64,000 nt of DNA from Streptococcus cristatus ATCC 51100 (GCF_000222765.1 NZ_AFUE01000007.1:62001-126000); one strand, 5' to 3'. Counted from the first letter of the stretch, positions 45,940 to 54,626 are shown. Numbers and translations: made by a program. Notes: a model not told the origin generated them from the letters alone.

Positions 45940-47826
45940 TTAAGCTTTCACTTCAATAATCGCATCGCCTTTAGCAACAGTTCCTTCTGCTACTGGAGTC
46001 ACAGATGCGTAGTCAGCTGTGTTAGTCACGATAACCATAGTCGTGTCATCCAGACCAGCTGCTGCGATTTTAGCTGAATCAAAAGTTCCAATAATATCGC
46101 CAGCTTTGACTTTAGAACCTTGAGAAACTTTTTGATCAAATCCTTCGCCATTCATAGAAACTGTGTCAATACCAACGTGGATCAAGATTTCAGCACCATT
46201 AGCTGTCTTCAAACCATAGGCATGGCCTGTCGCAAAAGCAATTGTCACTTCCGCATCGGCTGGGGCATAAACGACACCTTCAGTTGGTTTGATCGCAATC
46301 CCTTGACCCATAGCTCCGCTTGAGAAAACAGGATCATTTACATCGCTCAAAGCTACTGCACTACCAACAATTGGAGAAATGATTGTTTCATCTTGGAGAG
46401 CTGCTGGAACATTACCAGTTGTTTCTTCTTCGACAAGGCGCTCTGTAGTAGCATTTGTAGCAACTTCAGCTTCATCTTCGTAACCAAACATGTAAGTAAG
46501 AGCAAAACCAAGAGCAAATGATACAGCTACCATGAAGAGATATTGGAAGAGCTGTCCATTACCGATGTAAAGCATGGTACCTGGGATGATGGTGATACCA
46601 TTACCAGTACCAGCAAGTCCAAGGATAGAAGCCAATCCACCACCGACAGCACCAGCGATCAATGAAAGGAAGAATGGTTTGCGGTAACGCAAGTTAACCC
46701 CGAAGATGGCAGGCTCTGTAATACCAAGGAAGGCAGAGAGAGCAGCTGGGAAGGCAAGAGTTTTAAGTTTAGGATTTTTAGTTTTGACACCAACAGCAAC
46801 GGTTGCAGCACCTTGAGCTGTCATAGCTGCAGTGATGATAGCGTTGAATGGGTTAGCATGGTCAGCTGCGAGCAATTGTACTTCAAGCAAGTTGAAGATA
46901 TGGTGTACACCTGATACGACAATCAATTGGTGAACTCCGCCGATCAGCAAACCACCTAGACCGAATGGCAAACCAAGAATAGCTTTTGTACCAATAAGGA
47001 TGTAGTTTTCAACAACGTGGAAGACTGGTCCGATCACGAAAAGTCCAAGAATTGACATCACCAAAAGGGTTACAAATGGTGTGACCAAAAGATCCAAGAC
47101 ATCTGGCACAACCTTACGGACAGCTTTTTCAAACTTAGCTCCGACAACCCCGATAATGAAGGCTGGAAGAACAGAACCTTGCAAACCAACGACTGGGATG
47201 AAGCCGAAGAATTTCATTGCAGTCACTTCACCACCAGAAGCAACAGCCCAAGCATTTGGAAGTGAGCCTGAAACAAGCATCATACCAAGAACGATACCAA
47301 CGGCTGGATTTCCACCGAATACACGGAAGGTTGACCAAACCACCAAACCTGGTAGGATAATGAAGGCTGTATCTGTTAAGATTTGAGTATAGGTCGTTAC
47401 ATCATCTGGAAGCGTCATTCCAAGAGCGTTCAAGAGACCACGAACACCCATGAAGAGACCAGTTGCTACGATAACTGGGATGATTGGTACAAAGACATCA
47501 CCGAAAGTACGGATGGCACGTTGGAACCAATTCCCTTGCTTAGCAGCTTCTGCTTTCATGTCATCTTTTGATGAAGTTGGCAAACCTAAGGCTACAACTT
47601 CGTCATAGATTTTATTAACCGTACCAGTACCAAAGATGATTTGGTATTGGCCTGAGTTAAAGAAAGCTCCCTGAACTTTTTCTAGATTCTCGACAGTATT
47701 TTTGTCGATCTTTCCTTCATCTTTAACCATAACGCGCAGACGAGTCGCACAGTGGGCTACACTGTTAACGTTCTCACGTCCACCCAAGGCTTCGATGACC
47801 TTTTTTGCAATTTCAGTATTGTTCAT
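45940..47826 (-). CDS. scrA: sucrose-specific PTS enzyme IIBCA
   Basis: A 628-residue fused permease. The IIB domain (about 1-90) has the phosphocysteine in AHCATRLRV. The IIC domain (about 105-460) has about ten membrane segments. The IIA domain (about 480-628) has the phosphohistidine in EILIHVGIDTV. It imports and phosphorylates sucrose to sucrose-6-phosphate. The ATG at 47826 is preferred over the TTG at 47832; AAGGAG is 10 bases upstream. It is divergent from scrB and controlled by the operators in between. Confidence 0.95.
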   Translation of the reverse strand: MNNTEIAKKVIEALGGRENVNSVAHCATRLRVMVKDEGKIDKNTVENLEKVQGAFFNSGQYQIIFGTGTVNKIYDEVVALGLPTSSKDDMKAEAAKQGNWFQRAIRTFGDVFVPIIPVIVATGLFMGVRGLLNALGMTLPDDVTTYTQILTDTAFIILPGLVVWSTFRVFGGNPAVGIVLGMMLVSGSLPNAWAVASGGEVTAMKFFGFIPVVGLQGSVLPAFIIGVVGAKFEKAVRKVVPDVLDLLVTPFVTLLVMSILGLFVIGPVFHVVENYILIGTKAILGLPFGLGGLLIGGVHQLIVVSGVHHIFNLLEVQLLAADHANPFNAIITAAMTAQGAATVAVGVKTKNPKLKTLAFPAALSAFLGITEPAIFGVNLRYRKPFFLSLIAGAVGGGLASILGLAGTGNGITIIPGTMLYIGNGQLFQYLFMVAVSFALGFALTYMFGYEDEAEVATNATTERLVEEETTGNVPAALQDETIISPIVGSAVALSDVNDPVFSSGAMGQGIAIKPTEGVVYAPADAEVTIAFATGHAYGLKTANGAEILIHVGIDTVSMNGEGFDQKVSQGSKVKAGDIIGTFDSAKIAAAGLDDTTMVIVTNTADYASVTPVAEGTVAKGDAIIEVKA

Positions 47827-47861
47827 TTGCAAAAATCTCCTTATAAAAATATTGTAAAACT

Positions 47862-47992
47862 TTTTGAAAGCGATTTTATCACCTTTACGAATATTATTTT
47901 ACCATGATTCAGAGATATGTCAAGCGTTTTGCAGAAAAAATATTTTTTTACTATTAAATGTTGATTTTTCAGCAGAAAACGTTTACTATAGT
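47862..47992. promoter_or_regulatory. divergent scrA/scrB control region with three ScrR/CcpA-like boxes
   Basis: For scrA (minus), TTGACA (47923-47918) and TAAAAT (47901-47896) are 16 bases apart. Three LacI-type boxes with core AARCGNTT are visible: GAAAGCGATTTTATC (47866-47880), CAAGCGTTTTGCAG (47921-47934, over the scrA -35) and AGAAAACGTTTACT (47973-47986, next to a TATAGT -10 for scrB at 47987-47992). The last also resembles a cre site for CcpA. ScrR, encoded downstream of scrB, is the likely main binder. Confidence 0.7.
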
Positions 47993-48025
47993 AATAAGAA
48001 ATAATATGATTCGGAGGACAAAAGA

Positions 48026-49480
48026 TTGGCTTGGACGACTGAAAAACGCTACAAACGCTATGAAGACTGGACTCAGGAAGAGCTACAGCAGATCAAAGAA
48101 AACATCGCTAAATCTCCTTGGCGGACTAACTACCATGTGGAGCCTCAGACAGGTCTGCTCAATGACCCCAACGGCTTCTCTTATTTTGACGGCAAGTGGG
48201 TGGTTTTCTACCAAAACTTTCCTTTCGGGGCTGCCCACGGTCTCAAGTGCTGGGTTCAATTAGAAAGCGATGACCTAGTTCACTTCACTGAAACCGGCCT
48301 TCGGGTGCTGCCAGATACTGCTCTGGACAGCCACGGTGCCTACTCAGGCTCTGCCATGCAGTTTGACGACAAGCTCTTTCTCTTCTACACTGGCAATGTT
48401 CGTGATGAAAATTGGGTGCGTCACCCCTATCAAATCGGTGCCTTGTTAGACAAATCAGGCAAGCTCGAAAAAATCGGCAAGGTTTTGATTGAGCAGCCTG
48501 CTGAAGCGACCGACCACTTCCGCGATCCACAGATTTTCAATTACAAAGGGCAATTCTATGCCATTGTCGGTGGGCAAAATCTAGATAAACAAGGCTATGT
48601 CAAGCTTTACAAGGCAATTGATAACGACTATACCAACTGGGAAGCCGTTGGCGATTTGGACTTTGCCAATGACAAGACGGCCTATATGATGGAGTGTCCT
48701 AATCTAGTCTTTATCAATGACCAGCCAATCCTGCTCTACTGCCCTCAAGGTTTGTCTAAGGACGTACTGGACTATGGCAACATTTATCCAAATATGTATA
48801 AAATAGGTCAATCGTTTGACACAAATCAAGCTGCTATGATTAATCCTAGCCCTATCCAAAATCTGGATTATGGTTTCGACTGCTACGCGACCCAAGCCTT
48901 TAACGCACCTGACGGTCGTGCTCTGGCTGTCAGCTGGCTAGGTTTGCCTGATGTCGAATACCCATCTGACCGCTTCGACCATCAGGGTGTCTTCTCTCTC
49001 GTCAAGGAATTAACCCTGAAAGACGGCAAGCTCTACCAATACCCAGTGCCTGCTATCAAGAATTTGCGAGCAGAGGAACAGCCTTTCACTCCTCTGGCAG
49101 AAAGCAAGAACAGCTACGAACTAAAGCTAAAGCTCGCTACGGACACCGAACATGAAATCGTCCTCTTTGCAGACAAGGACGGCAAGGGGCTACGCATCAA
49201 CTTCGACCTCAAGGAAGGACAAGTGACAGTTGATCGCAGTCAAGCGGGCGAGCCATTCGCTCTGGACTTTGGAACCAGCCGAAGCTGTGATATTGGCAAG
49301 GAAGCAACGAGCGCTACTATCTTCATCGATAAATCGATTTTTGAAATTTTCATCAATAAAGGAGAGAAAGTATTTTCCGGCCGTGTCTTCCCGAGAGAAG
49401 ACCAGACAGGCATTGCCATTACCAAGGGCAATCCAACCGGTACTTACTATGAATTAGATTATGGTCGCAAAGCTAACTGA
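48026..49480 (+). CDS. scrB: sucrose-6-phosphate hydrolase (GH32)
   Basis: A 484-residue GH32 beta-fructosidase with the nucleophile motif LLNDPNGFSYFDG, FRDPQIF, and MECPNL carrying the acid/base Glu, plus a C-terminal beta-sandwich (about 350-484). It splits sucrose-6-phosphate into glucose-6-phosphate and fructose. The start is a TTG at 48026, 8 bases after GGAGG; no ATG fits. The gene overlaps scrR by 20 bases. Confidence 0.95.
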   Translation: MAWTTEKRYKRYEDWTQEELQQIKENIAKSPWRTNYHVEPQTGLLNDPNGFSYFDGKWVVFYQNFPFGAAHGLKCWVQLESDDLVHFTETGLRVLPDTALDSHGAYSGSAMQFDDKLFLFYTGNVRDENWVRHPYQIGALLDKSGKLEKIGKVLIEQPAEATDHFRDPQIFNYKGQFYAIVGGQNLDKQGYVKLYKAIDNDYTNWEAVGDLDFANDKTAYMMECPNLVFINDQPILLYCPQGLSKDVLDYGNIYPNMYKIGQSFDTNQAAMINPSPIQNLDYGFDCYATQAFNAPDGRALAVSWLGLPDVEYPSDRFDHQGVFSLVKELTLKDGKLYQYPVPAIKNLRAEEQPFTPLAESKNSYELKLKLATDTEHEIVLFADKDGKGLRINFDLKEGQVTVDRSQAGEPFALDFGTSRSCDIGKEATSATIFIDKSIFEIFINKGEKVFSGRVFPREDQTGIAITKGNPTGTYYELDYGRKAN

Positions 49481-50426
49481 TGTAGCAAAACTAGCAGGAG
49501 TCAGCCCTACAACTGTTTCCCGCGTCATCAATAGGAAGGGCTACTTATCCGACAAAACGATTTCCAAGGTTGAAGCAGCCATGCGAGAATTGGCCTACAA
49601 GCCCAACAATCTGGCGCGCAGCCTCCAAGGAAAATCAGCCAAGCTAATTGGACTCATTTTCCCAAATATCAGCAATGTCTTTTATGCAGAATTGATTGGC
49701 AAGCTAGAGCATGAGCTCTTTAAACAGGGCTATAAAACCATCATCTGCAATAGCGAGCATGACTCAGACAAGGAGCGTGAGTACCTTGAGATGCTGGAGG
49801 CCAATCAGGTGGATGGTATCATCTCCGGCAGTCATAATCTAGGCATCGAAGACTATAATCGCGTAACTGCTCCTATCATTTCCTTTGACCGTAACCTTTC
49901 ACCAGATATTCCAGTTGTCTCCTCAGACAACTATGGTGGTGGAGTGCTGGCTGCTCAGACCTTGGTCAAGGCTGGCGCTCAAAATATCATCATGATTACT
50001 GGTAATGACAACTCCAATTCCCCAACTGGGCTGCGCCATGCTGGCTTCGCCTCTGTTCTACCAGACGCTCCAATCATCAATGTCTCTAGCGATTATTCTC
50101 CCGTCCGCAAGGAAATGGAAATCAAGCATATTTTAACCCATGAGAAGCCAGATGCTATCTTTGCTTCAGATGATTTAACAGCCATTTTAGTGATGAAAGT
50201 CGCTCAGGAGCTGAACATCCAGATTCCAAAAGATTTAAAAATCATCGGCTACGACGGAACCTACTTTGTGGAGAACTATTATCCTCAATTAGCGACTATT
50301 AAACAGCCGCTGAAGGATATTGCCAAACTTCTGGTGGATTTATTGCTACAAAAAATTGACAAGCAAGAAGTCACAACGACCGGCTACTTCCTGCCTGTGA
50401 ACCTCTTGCCTGGCAAAAGCGTATAA
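49461..50426 (+). CDS. scrR: sucrose operon repressor ScrR (LacI family)
   Basis: A 321-residue LacI-type regulator: N-terminal HTH (KLTDVAKLAGVSPTTVSRVI), hinge (KPNNLARSL) and a periplasmic-binding-like effector domain. It probably binds the three boxes between scrA and scrB and is released by a sucrose- or fructose-derived signal. It begins inside the end of scrB, suggesting translational coupling. No better start is present. Confidence 0.93.
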   Translation: MVAKLTDVAKLAGVSPTTVSRVINRKGYLSDKTISKVEAAMRELAYKPNNLARSLQGKSAKLIGLIFPNISNVFYAELIGKLEHELFKQGYKTIICNSEHDSDKEREYLEMLEANQVDGIISGSHNLGIEDYNRVTAPIISFDRNLSPDIPVVSSDNYGGGVLAAQTLVKAGAQNIIMITGNDNSNSPTGLRHAGFASVLPDAPIINVSSDYSPVRKEMEIKHILTHEKPDAIFASDDLTAILVMKVAQELNIQIPKDLKIIGYDGTYFVENYYPQLATIKQPLKDIAKLLVDLLLQKIDKQEVTTTGYFLPVNLLPGKSV

Positions 50427-50464
50427 CTTTTTTGATCTCACTAAATTCCTTCATCTTGACGAAT

Positions 50465-50507
50465 CCCCCAAAGGTTTGGCAGAAACCAACTTTTGGGGGA
50501 CTTTTAA
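50465..50507 (+). terminator. terminator downstream of scrR
   Basis: CCCCCAAA (50465-50472) pairs with TTTTGGGGG (50491-50499), extended by an inner TGG/CCA. A T-rich tail follows. Confidence 0.8.
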
Positions 50508-50554
50508 TATCATTAATCCCTAGCAATTACTTCAATGTTAGCTCCGTCTAGGAA

Positions 50555-50650
50555 GATTTTCTTTTATAACTAAGTTTGAAGTAGCTAGCCGAGACCTAGG
50601 CTGCAATGATTTTATAGGAAAAGTAACTAACCGAGGCCTAAGTTGCACAG
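50555..50650 (+). repeat. 42-bp-type intergenic repeat, two degenerate units
   Basis: Two units of the form TTTTATAGG-AAAAGTAACTA-CCGAGGCCTA-GTTGCA lie here, the first with a few extra bases. They match the better preserved array at 52955-53095, about 2.4 kb away. The rest of 50508-50776 shows no gene. Confidence 0.75.
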
Positions 50651-50776
50651 TTCAATCCCTGATTACTTTTTGGTCTCATAGTCACTACCGTTTTCCTTAG
50701 GCTATCACCTGCATTCAATATCATTGTTCGTTCTTTTAGAAAGATTAGGTTTTCCCAAATTCTAAAGGAAATCAAA

Positions 50777-51010
50777 CTAATCTACATAGAAAAATCTTCT
50801 ATAAATTCGCGCAATCGTTAAAATTATGATTAAAAGTATAGCTATTATAGACAATACTATTTTCCCAAAACTTATTTCCGAACGGATTATAAAAATGTGA
50901 AAGAGAGGTGCCAATCCTACACCTATAGCAATTAGATAACTAGCAAAGTTTATGGCACCAAGACCTGCAAAAAAATGTTTCATTTCAATACCCAACTTTT
51001 TACCTTTCAT
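50777..51010 (-). CDS. 77-residue two-helix membrane protein
   Basis: A small protein with two hydrophobic segments (about 16-38 and 48-66) and basic ends (MKGKKLG and RIYRRFFYVD). An internal in-frame ATG at 50983 is an alternative start; neither has a strong ribosome site. It belongs to a run of three tiny membrane ORFs of low G+C within the repeat-bounded islet. I do not recognise it. Confidence 0.5.
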   Translation of the reverse strand: MKGKKLGIEMKHFFAGLGAINFASYLIAIGVGLAPLFHIFIIRSEISFGKIVLSIIAILLIIILTIARIYRRFFYVD

Positions 51011-51037
51011 TTCATGGTGACTCTCTCTAAATCAGTT

Positions 51038-51253
51038 TCATTGTTTACTTCTTACCTTTTCAAAGAAATTTGATAGTAAATGTACTCCACTGAGGGCTAT
51101 TACTATGTCAATTGGTAAGAAATAGTAATCCCATATAAAATGAGACAAAATCAATGATAGAAATAAAATACAATCAATATAACTATTCTTAAAATGTTCT
51201 GCGATTTTATGATATAGAAATGCAATAATAACTGAAATCAAAACAATCGTCAT
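51038..51253 (-). CDS. 71-residue membrane protein
   Basis: A small, AT-rich gene product with an N-terminal hydrophobic helix (about 2-14) and one or two further segments (about 27-60), ending FFEKVRSKQ. A very good ribosome site (AGGAGG, 6 bases ahead of the ATG) supports expression. It begins 2 bases after the stop of the ORF at 51256, so they are probably translated from one message. Not recognised. Confidence 0.6.
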   Translation of the reverse strand: MTIVLISVIIAFLYHKIAEHFKNSYIDCILFLSLILSHFIWDYYFLPIDIVIALSGVHLLSNFFEKVRSKQ

Positions 51254-51255
51254 GC

Positions 51256-51444
51256 TTATCCTCCTGTAATCTGCAAATAATCCATGTATTCACCTGCTCC
51301 AAGCTCTTCCCCTTCTTGGAATTTTTCAAGTACCTTAAAACTTTTAACAATACAATCTATTAGATACTCCCTTGGGGCGATCTCATATCCAAACATAATA
51401 AATGCAACACTGACCGTTATTAGCATTATCTTTAAGATAGTCAT
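51256..51444 (-). CDS. 62-residue protein with N-terminal membrane helix
   Basis: A small protein with one hydrophobic helix (about 3-19), then an acidic soluble tail (FQEGEELGAGEYMDYLQITGG). It is the first of the three-ORF run (51444 to 50777, minus strand) and closely linked to the next. The ribosome site is weak. It could be secreted or membrane-anchored. No family recognised. Confidence 0.5.
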   Translation of the reverse strand: MTILKIMLITVSVAFIMFGYEIAPREYLIDCIVKSFKVLEKFQEGEELGAGEYMDYLQITGG

Positions 51445-51478
51445 TAAGCACCGCTCTATTGCAATTCCAACTTCTAAT

Positions 51479-52015
51479 TTAATCTATTCTTTTTTCAAAC
51501 CGAAACATTCCGTCTGGAAATTGCTCATCAAATTCCTTAACATCCGCTTCTGGCTCATTTGGGTCAGGATGAAATTTATTAAAAAATTCAACAATATGAA
51601 ACCCACATCTATTTACATAAAAATGTATATTACGCTGCTCAAAGTATGGTGTCATAGTCTCCCAAATTTTGACTTCTGGATGTAACTTTTCAATTTGACA
51701 CCAAGCAGCATATCCAACTCCCTTACCGTGAGCATCTGGGGAAACGAATAGCAGGTCTAAACTTCCTTTTTCTCCATCAACTTTAATTACAGCACCGCCA
51801 ACTTTTTTCTCTTCAAGAATAATACGATAAGCCTTTCCGTGGTCAATGGACTGTTCGATGGTCTCTCGTGAAATGATTTGACCATCTTCTTCAAAGTGGT
51901 TATCTCTACACCCAAACTCCTCCAAAGCCCCGTAGTTAAAAGCTTCCTGATTATCCAAAATAAACAGCTCTCGGTCATCTTTTTCCATCAAACATAACTG
52001 TATATCTTTTTCCAT
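51479..52015 (-). CDS. GNAT family N-acetyltransferase
   Basis: A 178-residue acetyltransferase-like protein. The acetyl-CoA loop region appears as LLFVSPDAHGKGVGYAAW, matching GNAT motif A (Q/RxxGxG/A). The C-terminal part (YFEQRNIHFYVNRCGFHIVEF) is the usual motif B. The start at 52015 was chosen behind TAGGTG; a longer frame runs to 52066. Substrate unknown. It has its own extended -10 promoter at 52142-52150. Confidence 0.82.
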   Translation of the reverse strand: MEKDIQLCLMEKDDRELFILDNQEAFNYGALEEFGCRDNHFEEDGQIISRETIEQSIDHGKAYRIILEEKKVGGAVIKVDGEKGSLDLLFVSPDAHGKGVGYAAWCQIEKLHPEVKIWETMTPYFEQRNIHFYVNRCGFHIVEFFNKFHPDPNEPEADVKEFDEQFPDGMFRFEKRID

Positions 52016-52141
52016 TTCAACACACCTACAATCTCTAATTTGTCTACACCGCTTTAATCTTCTCATTTATCAATTCAATAAAAGCGATCACAGTCGCTCC
52101 TCTCATCGGAAGACCATCAGGACTAAATATGTATTCTACCT

Positions 52142-52150
52142 ATTATACCA
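52142..52150 (-). promoter_or_regulatory. extended -10 promoter upstream of the GNAT gene
   Basis: The minus strand reads TGGTATAAT (TGnTATAAT). The roughly 120-base leader to 52015 contains a small AGCGA/TCGCT hairpin (52083-52098) followed by T-rich bases. Confidence 0.5.
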
Positions 52151-52216
52151 TTCTTATTACTTTATTTTATTATTTCTTACAAGCTTTTAGATAATTGTAG
52201 ATATATTCCATAATTC

Positions 52217-52656
52217 TGTGTAAACGCTCAAGTAGAGTTACGAAGTGTTAATCAAATAAGCTTTCAAGGGTGTCAGAACATTTCCAAGTGTCATCGCGAC
52301 GTCCATAAGCGGGGATCAAAGCTGAACTAAAGTTCCCATTACGATCTCTTGGAATGGTTAACTGAACAGTCCCATATTTGGTTTCAAATTTCCGTGAATA
52401 GGTTCCGTTACGACTATTTCCAGTATGATAGCCTACTTTATCGTAAGGCTCATCCCCTAAAAAGGCTGATAACTCCGCTTGAAGAAGATCATTCATGGCT
52501 GTTTCAAGAGAAGAACGGCAACATTCATCAATATCTTGCTGTTGGGCTAGGAAGTTAAGTAGTTCTGTGGTAAACTGAGTCATAGAAATAAATCTCTTTC
52601 TAGTAATGTTTCGCAACTCTACTATAACGGATTTATTCCTTTTTTGTGTTTACACA
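52217..52656 (-). mobile_element. internally deleted IS256-family element (miniature IS)
   Basis: About 440 bases bounded by inverted TGTGTAAAC (52217-52225 and complement at 52648-52656). Further matching subterminal bases AGTAGAGTT-CGAA lie near each end. It contains only the truncated transposase below. A complete IS256-family element would be about 1.3-1.5 kb, so most of the interior is missing while both ends survive. Confidence 0.7.
52248..52583 (-). pseudogene. truncated IS256-family (mutator-type) transposase
   Basis: The 111 residues start MTQFTTELLNFLAQQQ and match the N-terminal domain of IS256/IS1191-type transposases (GYHTGNSRNGTYSRKFETKY, TIPRDRNGNF, LIPAYGRRDD). They then switch to a short tail (CSDTLESLFD) that could be the original C-terminus joined by an in-frame deletion. 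The DDE catalytic domain is absent, so it cannot transpose by itself. A longer in-frame reading to 52616 is not needed. It may still bind IS ends. Confidence 0.8.
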
Positions 52657-52940
52657 ACTTATTTTACACTACCACTATACAAAAACAGACAGGAATTTTT
52701 TCAACATTATCAAGTTTACTATCAGTTTAAATTTCCCCGTATAGCCCTATTCAAATAGTTATTAAATCCAAAGATTCCCCTCAAAAACTCTCTTCTAAAG
52801 AGGCTGCTTTTAAGGCGTTTTTCTCTTATCTCTTTCTTTTCTTACTTAGACTGACTAGACCATTCCTCATCTCTAAAAAACCTAGTAAAAATCCTAAGAA
52901 ACGAAAGCGATTTATCCTATAAATAAAGATGAAAAGCACA
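52657..52940. other. intergenic stretch without recognisable features
   Basis: Between the miniature IS and the 42-bp repeats there is AT-rich DNA with no open frame, promoter or hairpin that I can support. Confidence 0.5.
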
Positions 52941-53095
52941 TTCGAAGTCTAGATTACCACGATTCTATAGGAAAAATGAACAGCCGAGGCCTAGATTGCC
53001 ATGATTCTATAGGAAAAGTGAACAGCCGAGACCTAGATTGCCATGATTCTATAGGAAAAGTGAACAGCCGAGACCTAGGTTGCTATAATGGAAAC
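52941..53095 (+). repeat. 42-bp tandem repeat array (about 3.5 units)
   Basis: The unit ATTCTATAGGAAAAGTGAAC-AGCCGAGACCTAGATTGCCATG repeats three times with a few substitutions, after a partial copy ending GTCTAGATTACCACG. The 42-bp length is a multiple of three, so a 14-residue repeat stays open on both strands, but no start signal supports translation. Degenerate units occur at 50555-50650. Confidence 0.9.
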
Positions 53096-53132
53096 TTTTT
53101 AAGAATTATCAGCAACTGCAACTATCAAAAAC

Positions 53133-53166
53133 CAAAAAAGCTGAGACAGTCGTCTCAGTCTTTTTC
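53133..53166. terminator. terminator overlapping the end of nusB
   Basis: CTGAGAC (53141-53147) pairs with GTCTCAG (53152-53158) with A- and T-runs on either side. The nusB stop codon (53155-53157) lies inside the stem. Confidence 0.85.
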
Positions 53167-53592
53167 TTCTGTTATAAATTGGCTTAAAATACCATTGATA
53201 AACTTACTTGATTTTTCATCAGAAAATTGCTTGGAAAGTTCAATGGCTTCATTGACCGCTACTCGCTCGGGAGTATCGAACTCTGTCATTTCAAAGATGC
53301 CTAATCGCAGGATATTCTTTTCCACCAAAGTTAGACGCTCAACTGTCCAGCCTGCTTTCAAGTGCTGGGCGATTTTCTTATCTAACTCTTCCTTGGACTG
53401 GAGCACTCCTGTGACCAAATTGAGTAGAAATGCTGGAATATTGACCTCAGCATCCGTCTCTTCTTCGTCCTTATCATAGGTATAGGCAAAGCGGCAAGCC
53501 TCAATGGCATCACCCTCATACTCCAGACTCATCAAAGCCTGAAAAGCCCGCTGACGTAGCTCTCTTCTAGATTCTAACAAAACATCAGTCAT
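53155..53592 (-). CDS. nusB: transcription antitermination factor NusB
   Basis: A 145-residue all-helical protein with the NusB pattern: SRRELRQRAFQALMSLEYE, LKAGWTVERLTLVEKNILRL and VAVNEAIELSKQFSDEKSSKF. It joins NusE on boxA RNA to allow rRNA transcription. The ATG at 53592 (MTDVLL) is preferred; it overlaps the asp23 stop by 8 bases. It is the last gene of an efp-asp23-nusB run, a standard streptococcal arrangement. Confidence 0.95.
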   Translation of the reverse strand: MTDVLLESRRELRQRAFQALMSLEYEGDAIEACRFAYTYDKDEEETDAEVNIPAFLLNLVTGVLQSKEELDKKIAQHLKAGWTVERLTLVEKNILRLGIFEMTEFDTPERVAVNEAIELSKQFSDEKSSKFINGILSQFITEEKD

Positions 53593-53974
53593 TGAGGAAA
53601 TCCTCATCAAATAGATCTTTCAAATCTGGTTTTGGTGATTTTTCTGGAACAATGCCTGCCACATGGATATTGACAGCAGACAGCTCCACTTCAGCCATAT
53701 CGCTTACAGCACTCTTGACTGCTTTTTGAATTGCAACTGCAACTGTTGGTACACTGATACCGTACTCCAGATATAGGTAGATATCAACTGATATGTCGCC
53801 ACTTTCATCCGTATGCAGCGCAACACCGCGTCCAAGCGTACGCATAGAAAGGCTATCTGACATGCTTTTATTTGCAAAAGAATGAACGCCCTCTACCTTA
53901 GCCGTAGCAATGGCAATAATTTTTTCCAAGACTCGTGGCGCAATAACGATTTCGCCTAATTGTTCGTTTGCCAT
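53585..53974 (-). CDS. Asp23/Gls24 family protein
   Basis: A 129-residue Asp23/Gls24 (YqhY-like) protein opening LGEIVIAPRVLEKIIAIATA. It has no membrane segment. Members are linked to envelope stress and, for YqhY, to control of acetyl-CoA carboxylase activity in Bacillus. It lies between efp and nusB with tight spacing, so it is co-expressed with translation and transcription factors. Confidence 0.88.
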   Translation of the reverse strand: MANEQLGEIVIAPRVLEKIIAIATAKVEGVHSFANKSMSDSLSMRTLGRGVALHTDESGDISVDIYLYLEYGISVPTVAVAIQKAVKSAVSDMAEVELSAVNIHVAGIVPEKSPKPDLKDLFDEDFLND

Positions 53975-54004
53975 AAGAATTCCTTTCTATATGAAAGATT
54001 GAAA

Positions 54005-54565
54005 TTACGCACGAGAAACGTAAGTTCCTTCTGCTGTATTGATGACCAATTTTTGTCCAACTTCGATGAAGTCTGGTACGTTAACAACAAGACCTGTTTC
54101 AAGAGTTGCTGGTTTACCAGAACCTGTTACAGTAGCACCCTTGATAGATGGTTGTGTTTCTGTTACCACCAATTCAACAGTTGTAGGTACTGTCACACCG
54201 ATCACTTCTGATCCGTAGAATTGGATTTTCACATCTGAGTTTTCAAGGATGTATTTCAATTCTTCCTCTACGTTGACTACTGGGATTTCGTATTGGTCAT
54301 AAGTCTCAGTATTCATGAAATAGGCAGTGCCATCCATTTGGTACAAGTATTGTGCTGGTACTGTTTCGATGATCGCTTGTTCAAATTTTTCTTCTGGACG
54401 GTAGCTAGTCTCAAATGTAGAACCAGTACGAACATCACGCAATTTCATACGCATGATAGTATTTCCCTTACCTGGTTTGTGGTGACTTGCTTCCAAGACG
54501 CGGATCAATTTACCATCAGCAGTTTCAAAAGTCATTCCAGCTTTCAGCTTACTTGCTTCAATCAT
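54005..54565 (-). CDS. efp: elongation factor P
   Basis: The 186-residue length is standard for EF-P. The first domain carries the loop [11 protein letters not shown] with the conserved lysine at residue 33 that reaches the peptidyl-transferase centre, followed by two OB-fold domains. It relieves ribosome stalling at polyproline stretches. The modification route in streptococci is not shown here, as no epmA-like gene is present. It lies about 60 bases after the peptidase gene on the same strand. Confidence 0.96.
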   Translation of the reverse strand: MIEASKLKAGMTFETADGKLIRVLEASHHKPGKGNTIMRMKLRDVRTGSTFETSYRPEEKFEQAIIETVPAQYLYQMDGTAYFMNTETYDQYEIPVVNVEEELKYILENSDVKIQFYGSEVIGVTVPTTVELVVTETQPSIKGATVTGSGKPATLETGLVVNVPDFIEVGQKLVINTAEGTYVSRA

Positions 54566-54626
54566 TTGTTTTTTACCTCTTTAATAAATAATTTACTCTT
54601 TATTCTACCATAAAGCTTGATAATTC

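Noticed and set aside
52976-53479. 167-residue frame over the tandem repeats and nusB complement
   Set aside because: Its repeats are a by-product of the 42-bp unit, and the rest is antisense to nusB.
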